64,000 nucleotides of DNA. It comes from Marinithermofilum abyssi (GTDB taxonomy: Bacteria > Bacillota > Bacilli > Thermoactinomycetales > DSM-45169). How positions within the stretch are numbered: the first letter of the stretch is position 1; every line of letters begins with the position of its first letter. Positions 35,880 to 43,939 of the stretch are shown here, piece by piece. The position numbers and the translations under genes were made by a program. The stretch spans positions 62,001 through 126,000 of the forward strand of contig NZ_BMHQ01000005.1 in the NCBI RefSeq assembly GCF_014641195.1. The letters are read 5' to 3'. The notes under the pieces were generated by a model that worked only from the letters and a program-made list of their open reading frames with translations, was not told the DNA's origin and ran no database searches.

Positions 35880-36548
35880 AACGAATGAAATGTTTTACAC
35901 AGGTTGCAGGACGCCTGGGCGTTTTTGCTGACCCCTCCCAGCGCACTGGATGCTTCCATAGCCGCCAAAAAAGGAATCCAATACCTGACCCCTGAAGCGA
36001 TGCAATCCCAGCAACGGGTGTTGACCAAGGAAGAGACGGGGGCACGCAAGAAAGGATCTCCCCCTTCAGCCGACGATGAAAACCAACCGGATGCGGAAGA
36101 GGTATTGACAGAAGAGACTGCAAAATCTGCCCCCTCCGACCCCAACCCCTACTATAACAAGATCCAGCAGGAGTTAAGGGCAGCAACGGTCATTACCCTG
36201 AACAGCCAAAACTATCTCGATCGTCTCACCACCATTCAAATGCACGAAGAACACTTGAATGGAAAGAAAATCCGGACTACCGGTTTTGTCTATCGGACAG
36301 ACAATATGCCCAAGGATCTTTTCCTCGTCGGTCGTTATGCCATGACCTGCTGTGCCGCTGATGCCAGTGTCACGGTTTTTTTCGCCAAAGTGCCCCAGCC
36401 TGATCAGTGGAGAGAAGGTACCTGGATTGAAGTAGAAGGGACTCTGGGTTTTACTGAAGTGGAAAATAGCCGGGTCCCGATGGTAAAGAGCTCCTCCGTA
36501 AAAAAGATTAAACCTTTGAAAGATCCCTATATCTACTCAAATTATTAA
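35880..36548 (+). pseudogene. YcgQ/TIGR03943-family membrane protein, N-terminus lost
   Basis: The C-terminal domain is clear: KKIRTTGFVYRTDNMP, VGRYAMTCCAADASV with the paired Cys, and GTWIEVEGTLGF are hallmarks of the DUF1980/TIGR03943 proteins that pair with a YcgR-type permease and influence metal handling. The usual membrane segments before the LLTPPSALDASIAAKKG region are absent and a TGA closes the frame just upstream of 35892. No ribosome binding site is evident and the permease gene is missing, so I call it a remnant. Confidence 0.7.
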
Positions 36549-36800
36549 AAAACCCTATTTACTGCTGAGCCTCCATCGGCTACTCGACAGGAATCATTTT
36601 ACAACAGGACTGATTCCTCCTGCCAACCCTATATGATTCGGTTCTTAAGGTACGAGTAGTTTAACGAGTTTCCGTTCGTTTCTTAAAGATACCAAAAACT
36701 TGTCGGACTTACGAGATGGTTTACACCCTCCCTTGTCCGACGCTTGCTTTCATTCCAACCATTAAGGGCTGGTTTTTCCGCTCGCTATTTATAAAAAAGG
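36549..36800. other. Intergenic region without recognisable features
   Basis: No open frame with a start signal, no RNA gene seen. Confidence 0.4.
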
Positions 36801-36845
36801 AAAACCTCCTTGGTTGAGCCATGTCAGCCAAGGGGGTTTTTAAAA
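36801..36845 (-). terminator. Terminator of the 176-residue coiled-coil protein gene
   Basis: On the minus strand AACCCCCTTGGCTGACATGG pairs with a mirror arm ending in CCAAGGAGGTT and is followed by TTCCTTTTTT. Confidence 0.8.
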
Positions 36846-36866
36846 CAACCATCCGTTAAACGATCC

Positions 36867-37397
36867 CTAAAGCACCTGAATGAGATCGATAAAATCCTTT
36901 ATACCGCTAATGACTGCAGCTAAAGTAACTGCCACTGCAGCGATCTGACCGTAATTTTTATCTAGGAATAACAGCTTTTCATTTAACCTTATCAAAGAGT
37001 CCTTTCTAATAACACCTTTTGCCAAATCACCTTGGATCTCTTGTTTCATTTTTTGTAATTCAGCAACATCTCGTTTTAATTGGTTAAGATCCAATTCCTC
37101 AATGTATACCTTTTCTTCATAACTCAATTCTCTTTTGAATCTTTTAGCACGAATCCTTTCTTCTGGATATATAATTTCAGATTCGGGAGATGCTTCTTTG
37201 ACGACTGCTTCGTCTTTTGTCGTCATACCAGCTGCTTCGTTTTTCGGTTTAAATAATATGCTATAGTAAGACCCTTTTGCGTATCTAGAGTTTCGATACC
37301 GAACTAGATTTTCTGTAGATATCAACTTCTCTGTCAGGTCCTCTAAAGCTTTGCTTAATTCTGCGGCTTGTGCAGACTGAATTGAAAATGATTCCAT
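36867..37397 (-). CDS. Orphan 176-residue protein with coiled coil and C-terminal RLNxKLxxLD module
   Basis: I do not recognise a named family. The N-terminal 60 residues are helical, a charged linker follows (about 60-85), then a coiled coil (about 88-130) and a hydrophobic C-terminus (about 150-176). Residues about 128-150 read LAKGVIRKDSLIRLNEKLLFLD. The same pattern ends the large helicase at the right edge (LETGDIKEGTLRRLNRKLKELD). Both proteins then finish with a short hydrophobic helix. The gene has its own terminator and lower GC than its neighbours, which suggests acquisition. A ribosome binding site (AGAGGTG) precedes the ATG. Confidence 0.65.
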   Translation of the reverse strand: MESFSIQSAQAAELSKALEDLTEKLISTENLVRYRNSRYAKGSYYSILFKPKNEAAGMTTKDEAVVKEASPESEIIYPEERIRAKRFKRELSYEEKVYIEELDLNQLKRDVAELQKMKQEIQGDLAKGVIRKDSLIRLNEKLLFLDKNYGQIAAVAVTLAAVISGIKDFIDLIQVL

Positions 37398-37529
37398 AGA
37401 ACACCTCTTGGGGATAATGAATTTTCTATTATTTTAACTTTAAACAAAAGTATACGACAATCCTGAGAGAGAATCCATAAAATCTATAAAGGAAAACAGC
37501 AGCTGATGTCGAGGAAAGGAAATTGTCTG

Positions 37530-37688
37530 GATAACGCGTGTTTTGGACACTAAAATCTGAATTCCTTAATCTCCACTCGTTCAACACGGACGAAGAGGTT
37601 CGGCAGGCTGTTTTTTACAATAATCAACGATTTCAATCCCGATTAAACCATCTCAGCCCGGTGGATTACCGGGCTGAAACGGCTTGAC
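37530..37688 (+). pseudogene. IS3-family transposase OrfB, C-terminal remnant
   Basis: Joined frames read DNACFGH, KSEFLNLHSFNTDEEVRQAV, then FYNNQRFQSRLNHLSPVDYRA and a TGA at the end. These are the final residues of an IS3 (IS150-like) integrase, with the last catalytic Glu region damaged by a frameshift and a small deletion. The sequence TTGACAGGGGTAAGC about 40 bases downstream may be the old inverted repeat end. Confidence 0.75.
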
Positions 37689-38015
37689 CGTCACATGGCG
37701 GCTTCTTTTTATTTGGCTACTTGACAGGGGTAAGCTCACTTTTCTATCCAGGGTTTAAGGCGGTTTTTGCGTGACTTCACAAGCCTCACCCACGGGCCTG
37801 TTGCAGGGTCCCTCACTTCTTTGCCAGAGGTCTGCACCATGCCTGTTGGACGTTCGTCTCGCTGGCAAATCCCGAACCGAAACCGCTGATCCCCAAAACA
37901 ACACCCATTGGATTGACAACTGAGAGTCCGCAAAGAGGTCGGTTGTCAAGAGAGTTCGTTCTGACTCGGAACGGTGAAGAGAGTAATCCAAAAGTATGCT
38001 AACCGGAATTACAAG
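37689..38015. other. Intergenic region after the IS3 remnant
   Basis: No gene seen; short minus-strand open frames lack starts and show no known motif. Confidence 0.4.
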
Positions 38016-39041
38016 TTATCGCTCTTTCTCTTTCTGGGCTTTCAAGTATCGCTTGATATACCCGAACCCCATCAGTTTCTTGCGATGCTCGTCCCATATG
38101 CGGAATTTAAGTGATTTAAGGCTGGACAGAAGCGTTACAGGCACTACATCCTGGAATATCGTATTCTCTTCATGGGCCAGCTTGAGATAATAGTTCGGCA
38201 CCCGGGGGCTCAGATGATGAATATGGTGGAAGCCAATGTTTCCCGTGAACCAATGCAGCACCTTTGGTAATTTATAAAAGGAGCTTCCGCGCAGAGCAGC
38301 ATCCACATAATCCCACTTCTCGTCTTTCTCGAAGTAGGTCCCCTCAAACTGGTGCTGGACATAGAAGAGCCAGACGCCGGCTAAACCCGAAATGAGAAAG
38401 ATAGGCCCCTGGACCAATAGGAACGCTTTCCAGCCGATTGTCCAACAAAGCAACCCGGCGATAGCAGCTATACCTAGGTTGGTCAAGTAGGTATTCAGCC
38501 GTTCCTTCATCTTGGCTCCCTTCCTGTTAAATCGATAATCAATGAGGAAAATATAGGAAGGTCCCAGTCCGAACATAATCAGAGGGTTTCGGTACATGCG
38601 GTAAGCGAGTCGTTTCAGCGGCGGTAATGCCAGATATTCCTCCACCGTCAATGTCCAAATGTCTCCCGTGCCGCCCCGGTCCAGGTTCCCGCTGGTAGCG
38701 TGATGAACTGAATGATTGTGCCGCCACTGATAGAACGGGCAGCAGGTTAAAATTCCAGTAAGCGTTCCTAATACCTCGTTTGCCGTCCGGTTAGGAAAGA
38801 AGGAACCGTGACAACAGTCGTGAAAGATTATGAAAATCCGGATCAACAAGCCGGCTGCCAGACAAGTCAGCACTAGGGTAAGCCAATAGGAAACCGCAAG
38901 GCTCCAATACGCAGCGTACCAGAGCAGAAAGAAAGGTACACAGGTGTTGATAATTTGCCAAATGCTCCGCTTCACACTGGGTTTCCCGTAAAGTGCGATA
39001 ATTTTCTGCCAGCTTTCCTTCTTATGGTGATCTAACGCCAA
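38016..39041 (-). CDS. Membrane fatty acid desaturase
   Basis: The 341-residue protein has the three histidine boxes of acyl-lipid desaturases: HDCCHGS (about residue 74), HNHSVHH (about 110) and HHIHHL (about 275), with four hydrophobic segments between them. The di-iron site should therefore be complete. It would introduce a cis double bond into membrane phospholipid acyl chains, usually in response to cold. The start is TTG with GGGAG nine bases upstream. It is monocistronic. Regiochemistry cannot be predicted. Confidence 0.92.
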   Translation of the reverse strand: MALDHHKKESWQKIIALYGKPSVKRSIWQIINTCVPFFLLWYAAYWSLAVSYWLTLVLTCLAAGLLIRIFIIFHDCCHGSFFPNRTANEVLGTLTGILTCCPFYQWRHNHSVHHATSGNLDRGGTGDIWTLTVEEYLALPPLKRLAYRMYRNPLIMFGLGPSYIFLIDYRFNRKGAKMKERLNTYLTNLGIAAIAGLLCWTIGWKAFLLVQGPIFLISGLAGVWLFYVQHQFEGTYFEKDEKWDYVDAALRGSSFYKLPKVLHWFTGNIGFHHIHHLSPRVPNYYLKLAHEENTIFQDVVPVTLLSSLKSLKFRIWDEHRKKLMGFGYIKRYLKAQKEKER

Positions 39042-39424
39042 AAAATCACGCTCCCAAATTCAATAATAGAGTTTTCATTGTTGTTAAACACACGGAATCC
39101 CTTTCATGTACAACGATCCAACCAAACGCTAAAAAGATATGCAACGACCTGAAACCTTTTATCGGCTGTTGAGACGGCTAGGCGTTAAGAGAAAAGATGA
39201 CCAATCGAAGTTGTGACACGCAACATGTACAGGTTACCGTGAGGTTAGGCAAAAAACAATGGCAAAAAGCGACGATTACTTGAATTGTTGAAGGAGCGCG
39301 ATCCTTTCCTTGCCTGATACATCCCTATGTACGTACGGCTGGACACACCCAGTCCGTCGAAATACATATCCGTCAGGTTAGGGGATGCCCCTCCCCCCTT
39401 TCCATGGTGGACCGAAGCAAAAAG
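39042..39424. other. Intergenic region upstream of the desaturase
   Basis: No gene seen. The DesK/DesR-type control region of other Bacillales desaturases was not recognisable. Confidence 0.4.
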
Positions 39425-39447
39425 CCCCTTGAAAATTGTTTTAGGGG
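39425..39447 (-). terminator. Terminator of the 45-residue membrane peptide gene
   Basis: On the minus strand CCCCT and AGGGG with a complementary A/T-rich inner arm are followed by CTTTTTGC, 11 bases after the stop codon. Confidence 0.7.
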
Positions 39448-39457
39448 ATCGGAGCCC

Positions 39458-39595
39458 TTATCGTAATTTCTTTTTGCCATGTTCCAAGTAAAAGACCAAA
39501 GTGAACAGTGAAACCATCCCCATTACCATAAGGACCGCTGACACCTCAAGGACATCCACTAGAAACCTGATCCCTTCCATGATTGCGCCATACAT
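39458..39595 (-). CDS. Small single-pass membrane peptide (45 residues)
   Basis: An ATG preceded by AGAAAGGATG opens a 45-codon frame. The peptide starts MYGAIMEGIRFLVDVLEV, has a hydrophobic helix (about residues 18-36) and ends with the basic HGKKKLR. Ribosome binding site, charge pattern and a terminator 11 bases downstream support a real gene. I do not recognise the family; similar short peptides occur near stress and toxin genes, but nothing here shows that. Confidence 0.6.
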   Translation of the reverse strand: MYGAIMEGIRFLVDVLEVSAVLMVMGMVSLFTLVFYLEHGKKKLR

Positions 39596-39941
39596 GCTTA
39601 TCATCCTTTCTTCTCGGTGTTAATACTCAGGATGCTTCGCGGCCAAACGAACCCATTCCTCAAACTCCTTATCCTCTGCAAGGCCATTCGTTACGAGTTA
39701 TAATCCAGTCGAGCTTTACTCATATACCCTTTTCGAATATTCTAAAACCAAATCATGAATGGATATCAAGGCTTTGGACTGTTTAATATAAAAAAAAACG
39801 CAATCCCTCCTCCCCTTGCCAGTAAAGGAATTGAAATGGAGTCTCTTTTTGTCTTAAAATGGAATTTTTGGTCGAATAGAAGGAATCGGAATGGGTGGTT
39901 GACGAAAAATTGGGTAAAAAATTGACGGGAGGTTTCCTTCA
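39596..39941. other. Intergenic region
   Basis: No gene seen between the small membrane peptide gene and the MerR-like remnant. Confidence 0.4.
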
Positions 39942-40180
39942 TTGGAAAAAGGACAAGAAGTAACCATGTCTTTACACGAAGCTGCCCGCCGTCTGAACCT
40001 TATTATCGGACTGTCCGCTTGTTGCTATCTAATTATCTCGATATTTCTCCTAAAATAAATAGTGTGGGGCGTTATGAGCTCACAGAACAAGACTTTCAGC
40101 GTCTCCGACTATATTACATGAAACTTGTATTACAAGGAACATGGAGCTCAAAACCCTCTTGTGACGTCTCCCACGGCTGA
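39942..40180 (+). pseudogene. Small HTH (MerR/excisionase-like) protein, frameshifted
   Basis: A TTG start with GGGAGG upstream reads MEKGQEVTMSLHEAARRLNL and then breaks. One base out of frame it continues PYYRTVRLLLSNYLDISP and VGRYELTEQDFQRLRLYY, together resembling a MerR-type winged helix in which the recognition helix is followed by an acidic helix. A single-base change after the Asn codon therefore inactivated it. The 3' end runs into the hairpin at 40168-40195, so it may also be truncated. Confidence 0.5.
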
Positions 40181-40195
40181 AGCCGTGAGCTTCAC
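40168..40195. repeat. IS200/IS605-like terminal hairpin, relic
   Basis: CTCCCACGGCTGAAGCCGTG forms the short palindromic hairpin often seen at ends of IS200/IS605 elements. A related sequence occurs at about 41073-41105. No tnpA or tnpB is present between them. Confidence 0.35.
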
Positions 40196-40469
40196 TGGAC
40201 TTTTAAAGGTCTAAGGTTTGTTTATTTGGCCTTCTCTCAGGCGATCTTTTTTGACAATGGTGGGAACCCCATCCCGCTCCATTTTGGTCATTAACTCTAA
40301 ACTGACGATCCCTTCCATTAACCGAATATTAACCCAGACGAGAAAAAGTCCTGTCCATTCGAATAATATGGGGAACGGCCCCTGAAAGGGGCATGACCTG
40401 CCCCACACCCCAAAAGGCCGTACATCTTCCTCCGGGGAAAAAGGTGACGGCCTTTCCATTTGCGGGATT
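40196..40469. other. Region downstream of the OsmC gene, no called gene
   Basis: A minus-strand frame here (ending at 40211) has a protein-like last 40 residues (MTKMERDGVPTIVKKDRLRE), but it overlaps the end of the OsmC gene and lacks a start signal. I leave it uncalled. Confidence 0.35.
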
Positions 40470-40940
40470 TCAGCTTTTTTGTTCTCTAATCGTCCATTCG
40501 TGGTTGAACTCGACGCATCCTTTGAGCGTCTGGGCGACGGGGCAACCCCGTTCAAAGGTCTTCAGAGCCCGCTCGGCGGCTTCTCTCTTTCCTTTGGGGA
40601 TAGTGAGATAGTAGTGGCAATCGATGCGAGTGATCTTCAGCACTTTCTCGGGAGCTTCGATGGTTCCCTTGAATTCGGCAGTCAATTGGCCTCCCTTGGC
40701 GGGAATGTGGCGCGCTTCCAGCGCGCCGGACAGGGTCCCCGTCAGTCACCCGCCGGCAGCGGCCACGATGTGGTCCAGCGTGGACGGCCGCTCCTCGGCG
40801 GGCTCCACGCCGTAAAAATCCTTCACGCCGCCGTGGACACCAAACAGTAGGGGTTTCTCAAAACCGGCGATATAAGCACGGCGGTTGGGTCCTTCGTCCT
40901 GATGGATGCGGATCCTGGAAATCTCAATCGGTTGGTTCAT
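40470..40940 (-). CDS. OsmC-family protein with in-frame TGA at the reactive-Cys position (candidate selenoprotein)
   Basis: Read through one TGA (40746-40748), the frame gives a normal-length OsmC protein of 156 residues. The N-terminal part ends STLDHIVAAAGG, then the TGA, then LTGTLSGALEARHIP. OsmC proteins have the peroxidatic Cys exactly at the TGA position (AGGCLTGTL). The second conserved Cys is present in ERGCPVAQTL. Translation upstream starts at ATG 40940 with GAGGAGG, while the downstream half has no start of its own. A perfect hairpin follows the TGA (see separate entry). Sec-containing OsmC-like proteins are known in bacteria. A plain nonsense mutation is the alternative, but it would have to hit this one codon and leave the rest undamaged. 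Confidence 0.78.
40709..40727 (-). promoter_or_regulatory. Candidate bacterial SECIS element
   Basis: Eighteen bases after the TGA the mRNA has GGCGCGC, loop UGGAA and GCGCGCC, a perfect 7-bp GC stem. The loop starts 25 bases from the UGA and has G as its second base. Both fit the bacterial SECIS rules I know (UGA-to-loop distance of roughly 16-37 bases, G among the first two loop bases). It is inside the coding region, as bacterial SECIS elements are. Confidence 0.7.
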
Positions 40941-41165
40941 CCTGCAACCTCCTCATTGGGTTCTCCTTTCACCCTGTTCGATTTTCCTTTTGTCGAATTC
41001 TTCTTAGGTGTGTCCAAAGATACCTTGGGGTAACTGAAGCATCTGTACTCCATATCTGCTTGGAGACTCCACACGGCTGAAGCACCACAGGCACTTCCTT
41101 CGGTCGCCGTGGGATTCTTGGGTAGTACGGTGACCCCAATAGGTTCATTTCAAAGAAAGCTTGGC
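40941..41165. other. Gap between OsmC and carboxypeptidase genes with IS605-like end sequence
   Basis: Around 41073-41105 CACACGGCTGAAG ... GCCGTGGGATTC resembles the end hairpin of an IS200/IS605 element. No gene seen. Confidence 0.35.
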
Positions 41166-42788
41166 TTACTTCCAATCCCTTTCCTCCATGTACCGGTAGA
41201 TCGGCAGCTCGTCCCCCTCTTCTGTGGAAATAAAACCAAAGGTGACATAGCTGTCGGTGGATTCGGGTTCCAGAGCGAGGGCGGCCAAATTTGCCGTCGG
41301 TTGATTCATGGGAATGATCCAGCTCCCCTTCGGCAAGGTGACGGTTTTTCCAACGTTTTTCGTTATTACCCTATGCTGGGGATGACCTTCATAAGGTTGG
41401 TCCGCAGTCTCTTTTGAAGTGACGATATAGCTTTCCACCGGCAGGATAGTTTCCCTTTCTAACTGTTTCACTTTAACACCGGCGTTTTTCAACCGAGTCA
41501 CAGCGTCCCTCTGATCCGGCTTCAGAAAGTAGGCGGTGGGTCGTTCCCGCGTAAGGACAGCTTTACCGTCGGTGTGGCTGAAGTAGCGAACAGGGATATT
41601 TTTCACTTCTGCTTCAGCGATATCTACAACCGGCAGGATGCTGTTGGGAATCACCTTCGCCTTGCTTTGGATAATCACTTTGTCGTCATCCCCGGCGGTC
41701 CGTCCTTTGGTGACGATTTCTTCCCGGGCGCCGCCGACCAAGCTGCGGATCTCATCCGCATAAAAAGCCACGCTTTCCAGCAGACTCTGATGAGTAGTCA
41801 CTTGGGCCGCTACACGACGGAGAAAGTTTTCCCGTCCGATTCCAATGCCCCGGGTCTCCACGAGAAAGGAGAGGGAGGGCTTCAAAGCGAAACTATTGCG
41901 TCCGATGCGAGGCTCCGGTCCGCCTTCAGTTACCTCCAGTTGCCCGTCTTTTTTGGCCATCGTGTAATAGTCACTGCTGGAGAACCCCTTTTTCGTCAGT
42001 GCCTCTTTGGCTCTTACCACCATCGTGTTATCGGCGAAGGTGCGAATCTCTTCAGGGATATTTAGATTTTTGCCAGAGAGGATCAAGAGATCATGGTATG
42101 TGAGGGATCCCTCCTTCCCAAAGTCCTTTAGCAGTTCGGGGCTCAGACCGTACTCGTGGGCATCGATCGCCACCTCCGGCTGTACCTGGTTGAAGAGGGA
42201 ATGGATCGCTCGTACTTCCGGAGTGTCGAACTTCAGGTGGTCCCGGTTACCGTCAAGGTCGTTCGCCATGTAGCGCTGGAAGGCGTAGGAGCCGTCGGGA
42301 TTTACCCGGGGGACCACCACCACATTGATATCCTCCAGCAGCTTCTTGCCGTAATTCCCGGCTAATCTTTCAGCCATCACCAGGACCGCTTCCCCAGCAG
42401 CCGGCTCGTTACCGTGGATTTGTCCCTGCAGCCAGACAGTAGGTTTACCCTTACCGGTCCCTCTTTTATAAAAAAGGACCGGGATCTCTCGTCCTTCCTG
42501 AGAGCGTCCAACCGTCTTCATCACCGTCCAAGGGCTTCGTTCATCTAATTTATGTAAGAAGGAGAGCATCTCCTCCTGGCTGGTGAAGCGCTCCTCGCCG
42601 GAGTTGAAGGCCGGTGTCTCAAAACGCTCTTCAGGATCTGGGTAAAGTTTGAGCACCTGCTCCGGCTGGGAATAATCCTTTCCGTAATAAGGAGTCTCCG
42701 GTGCAGCCTGAACCGTGGGTAACGTTAGAGAAGCCACCATCAGCATAACCGCGGTAAAGACGATGAACCATTTGCTTGATCGAACCAT
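41166..42788 (-). CDS. Secreted M14-family zinc carboxypeptidase
   Basis: The 540-residue protein has an N-terminal signal peptide (about residues 1-28, ending VQAAPE). The peptidase_M14 domain has the HxxE zinc motif in GQIHGNEPAAGEAVL (about residue 123), the DLDGNRD segment with the substrate-binding Asn/Arg, a DAHEYG zinc-ligand His and the catalytic Glu in SFLVETRGIGIGRENF. A C-terminal domain of about 170 residues follows. The ATG at 42788 has GGAGGGAG upstream; the longer frame is not used. It would trim peptides outside the cell. Confidence 0.9.
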   Translation of the reverse strand: MVRSSKWFIVFTAVMLMVASLTLPTVQAAPETPYYGKDYSQPEQVLKLYPDPEERFETPAFNSGEERFTSQEEMLSFLHKLDERSPWTVMKTVGRSQEGREIPVLFYKRGTGKGKPTVWLQGQIHGNEPAAGEAVLVMAERLAGNYGKKLLEDINVVVVPRVNPDGSYAFQRYMANDLDGNRDHLKFDTPEVRAIHSLFNQVQPEVAIDAHEYGLSPELLKDFGKEGSLTYHDLLILSGKNLNIPEEIRTFADNTMVVRAKEALTKKGFSSSDYYTMAKKDGQLEVTEGGPEPRIGRNSFALKPSLSFLVETRGIGIGRENFLRRVAAQVTTHQSLLESVAFYADEIRSLVGGAREEIVTKGRTAGDDDKVIIQSKAKVIPNSILPVVDIAEAEVKNIPVRYFSHTDGKAVLTRERPTAYFLKPDQRDAVTRLKNAGVKVKQLERETILPVESYIVTSKETADQPYEGHPQHRVITKNVGKTVTLPKGSWIIPMNQPTANLAALALEPESTDSYVTFGFISTEEGDELPIYRYMEERDWK

Positions 42789-42845
42789 AGCACTCCCTCC
42801 ATTTTTCTGACTTATTTTAATAATAAATCGAAAAAAGTTGTAGCT

Positions 42846-42950
42846 CAACGATTGAAGAAGGCCCGCCTATTTCACGGTATAACCCATCATAAGATGACCG
42901 AAACTTTGGGCGTTCATGAGAAAATGTGAAACTGTGGCAAGGTGGGTTGA
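42846..42950 (+). repeat. Third copy of the double-HTH repeat, 3' fragment only
   Basis: About 105 bases are nearly identical to the second-HTH coding region of the gene at 58321 (CAACGATTGAAGAAGGCCCG, then GAAACTTTGGGCGTTCATGA). The frame is broken by a TGA after GAGAAAATG. The upstream part of the element is absent; the carboxypeptidase gene begins on the other strand 58 bases away. Confidence 0.85.
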
Positions 42951-43034
42951 CAAAGAAACTAAAGAATATTCTTCGGGCCCCCCATTTATCCGTTGTCCAA
43001 AACACAGAACCTTTCCAATCCATGAAAAAAGGTT

Positions 43035-43883
43035 TTATCCTTTGGTTGCTCCTCCAAAATTAAAGCCCTGGGACATATACCGCTGTCCAATGATATACAT
43101 TATAACGGCCGGGATCGCGTAGAGGATTGAGAAAGCAGCCAACTTTCCATATTCCACGAGACCGTATTGTCCGAAAAACTGATAGATCGTTACCGATGCT
43201 GGCAGCTTGTCTGGGCTCTGGATCAAAATAAAAGGGACGAAAAAATTCCCCCAACTGGATGTAAAGGTGAAAATGCTCACTGTAAAGACACCCGGAAGCA
43301 TGAGGGGGATGATTACGGATCTTAAGCCCCTCCAGACCGATGCGCCGTCAACCCATGCCGCTTCCTCCAGTTCCACAGGAACGGAGTCCATAAAGTTCTT
43401 CATGATCCAAATTGCATAGGGAAGTGATGAGGCGGTAAGAAAAAGCATGGTCATCACGAGGGAATCTACAAAATTCAACAAGATGAACAGCTGGTATACC
43501 GGGACCATCACCGCCGTGATAGGCAGGGCTGTCGCAAAAAGAATGGTATACATAAAGGGTTTCTTATAATTCAGTTGGTACCTCGATAACGGATAGGCGG
43601 CCAGCCCGGCCACGATGACCACCAGCACGGACTGGCCCACGGAGAGGAACAGTCCGTTGACAAAGGACATCTGGGTCGCAGGATCCGTCAGGATGGCTTG
43701 AAAGTTATCCAGTGTAACCCCACGAGGCACTTTCAACGACAGCTGTGCTTGCGGGTCCACTGCCGCAAAGAGAACCCATAGTAACGGCATCAGGAACATC
43801 ACGCCGATCAAACTGAGGATAACGTAGGGAACGACCCGGTTGAAGGTACTGCGGTTCAAGCGAAGCCCGCCTTTTCTGCTCAT
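43035..43883 (-). CDS. Sugar ABC transporter permease (MalG type)
   Basis: The 282-residue permease has six membrane segments and the EAA motif LEEAAWVDGASVWRGLRSVIIP. It ends with the common tail GQRYMSQGFNFGGATKG. It is downstream of the MalF-type partner with a 56-base gap. No ATPase gene follows, so a shared MsmX-like ATPase is again needed. Confidence 0.92.
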   Translation of the reverse strand: MSRKGGLRLNRSTFNRVVPYVILSLIGVMFLMPLLWVLFAAVDPQAQLSLKVPRGVTLDNFQAILTDPATQMSFVNGLFLSVGQSVLVVIVAGLAAYPLSRYQLNYKKPFMYTILFATALPITAVMVPVYQLFILLNFVDSLVMTMLFLTASSLPYAIWIMKNFMDSVPVELEEAAWVDGASVWRGLRSVIIPLMLPGVFTVSIFTFTSSWGNFFVPFILIQSPDKLPASVTIYQFFGQYGLVEYGKLAAFSILYAIPAVIMYIIGQRYMSQGFNFGGATKG

Positions 43884-43939
43884 GAAATCCCTCCTTTAGG
43901 ATATTAGGGAGGACCGGTACCCAAGGCAACGGCCTACTC

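Noticed and set aside
35819-36186. Minus-strand frames of about 106 codons opposite the YcgQ-like remnant
   Set aside because: Low-complexity translation without motifs; the plus strand has the conserved Cys-Cys domain.
37755-37991. 78-codon minus-strand frame between the IS3 remnant and the desaturase
   Set aside because: No ribosome binding site, no motif and unusual composition; left as intergenic.
40211-40555. 114-codon minus-strand frame overlapping the end of the OsmC gene
   Set aside because: Overlaps a real gene by 86 bases out of frame and has no start signal; only its last 40 residues look protein-like.
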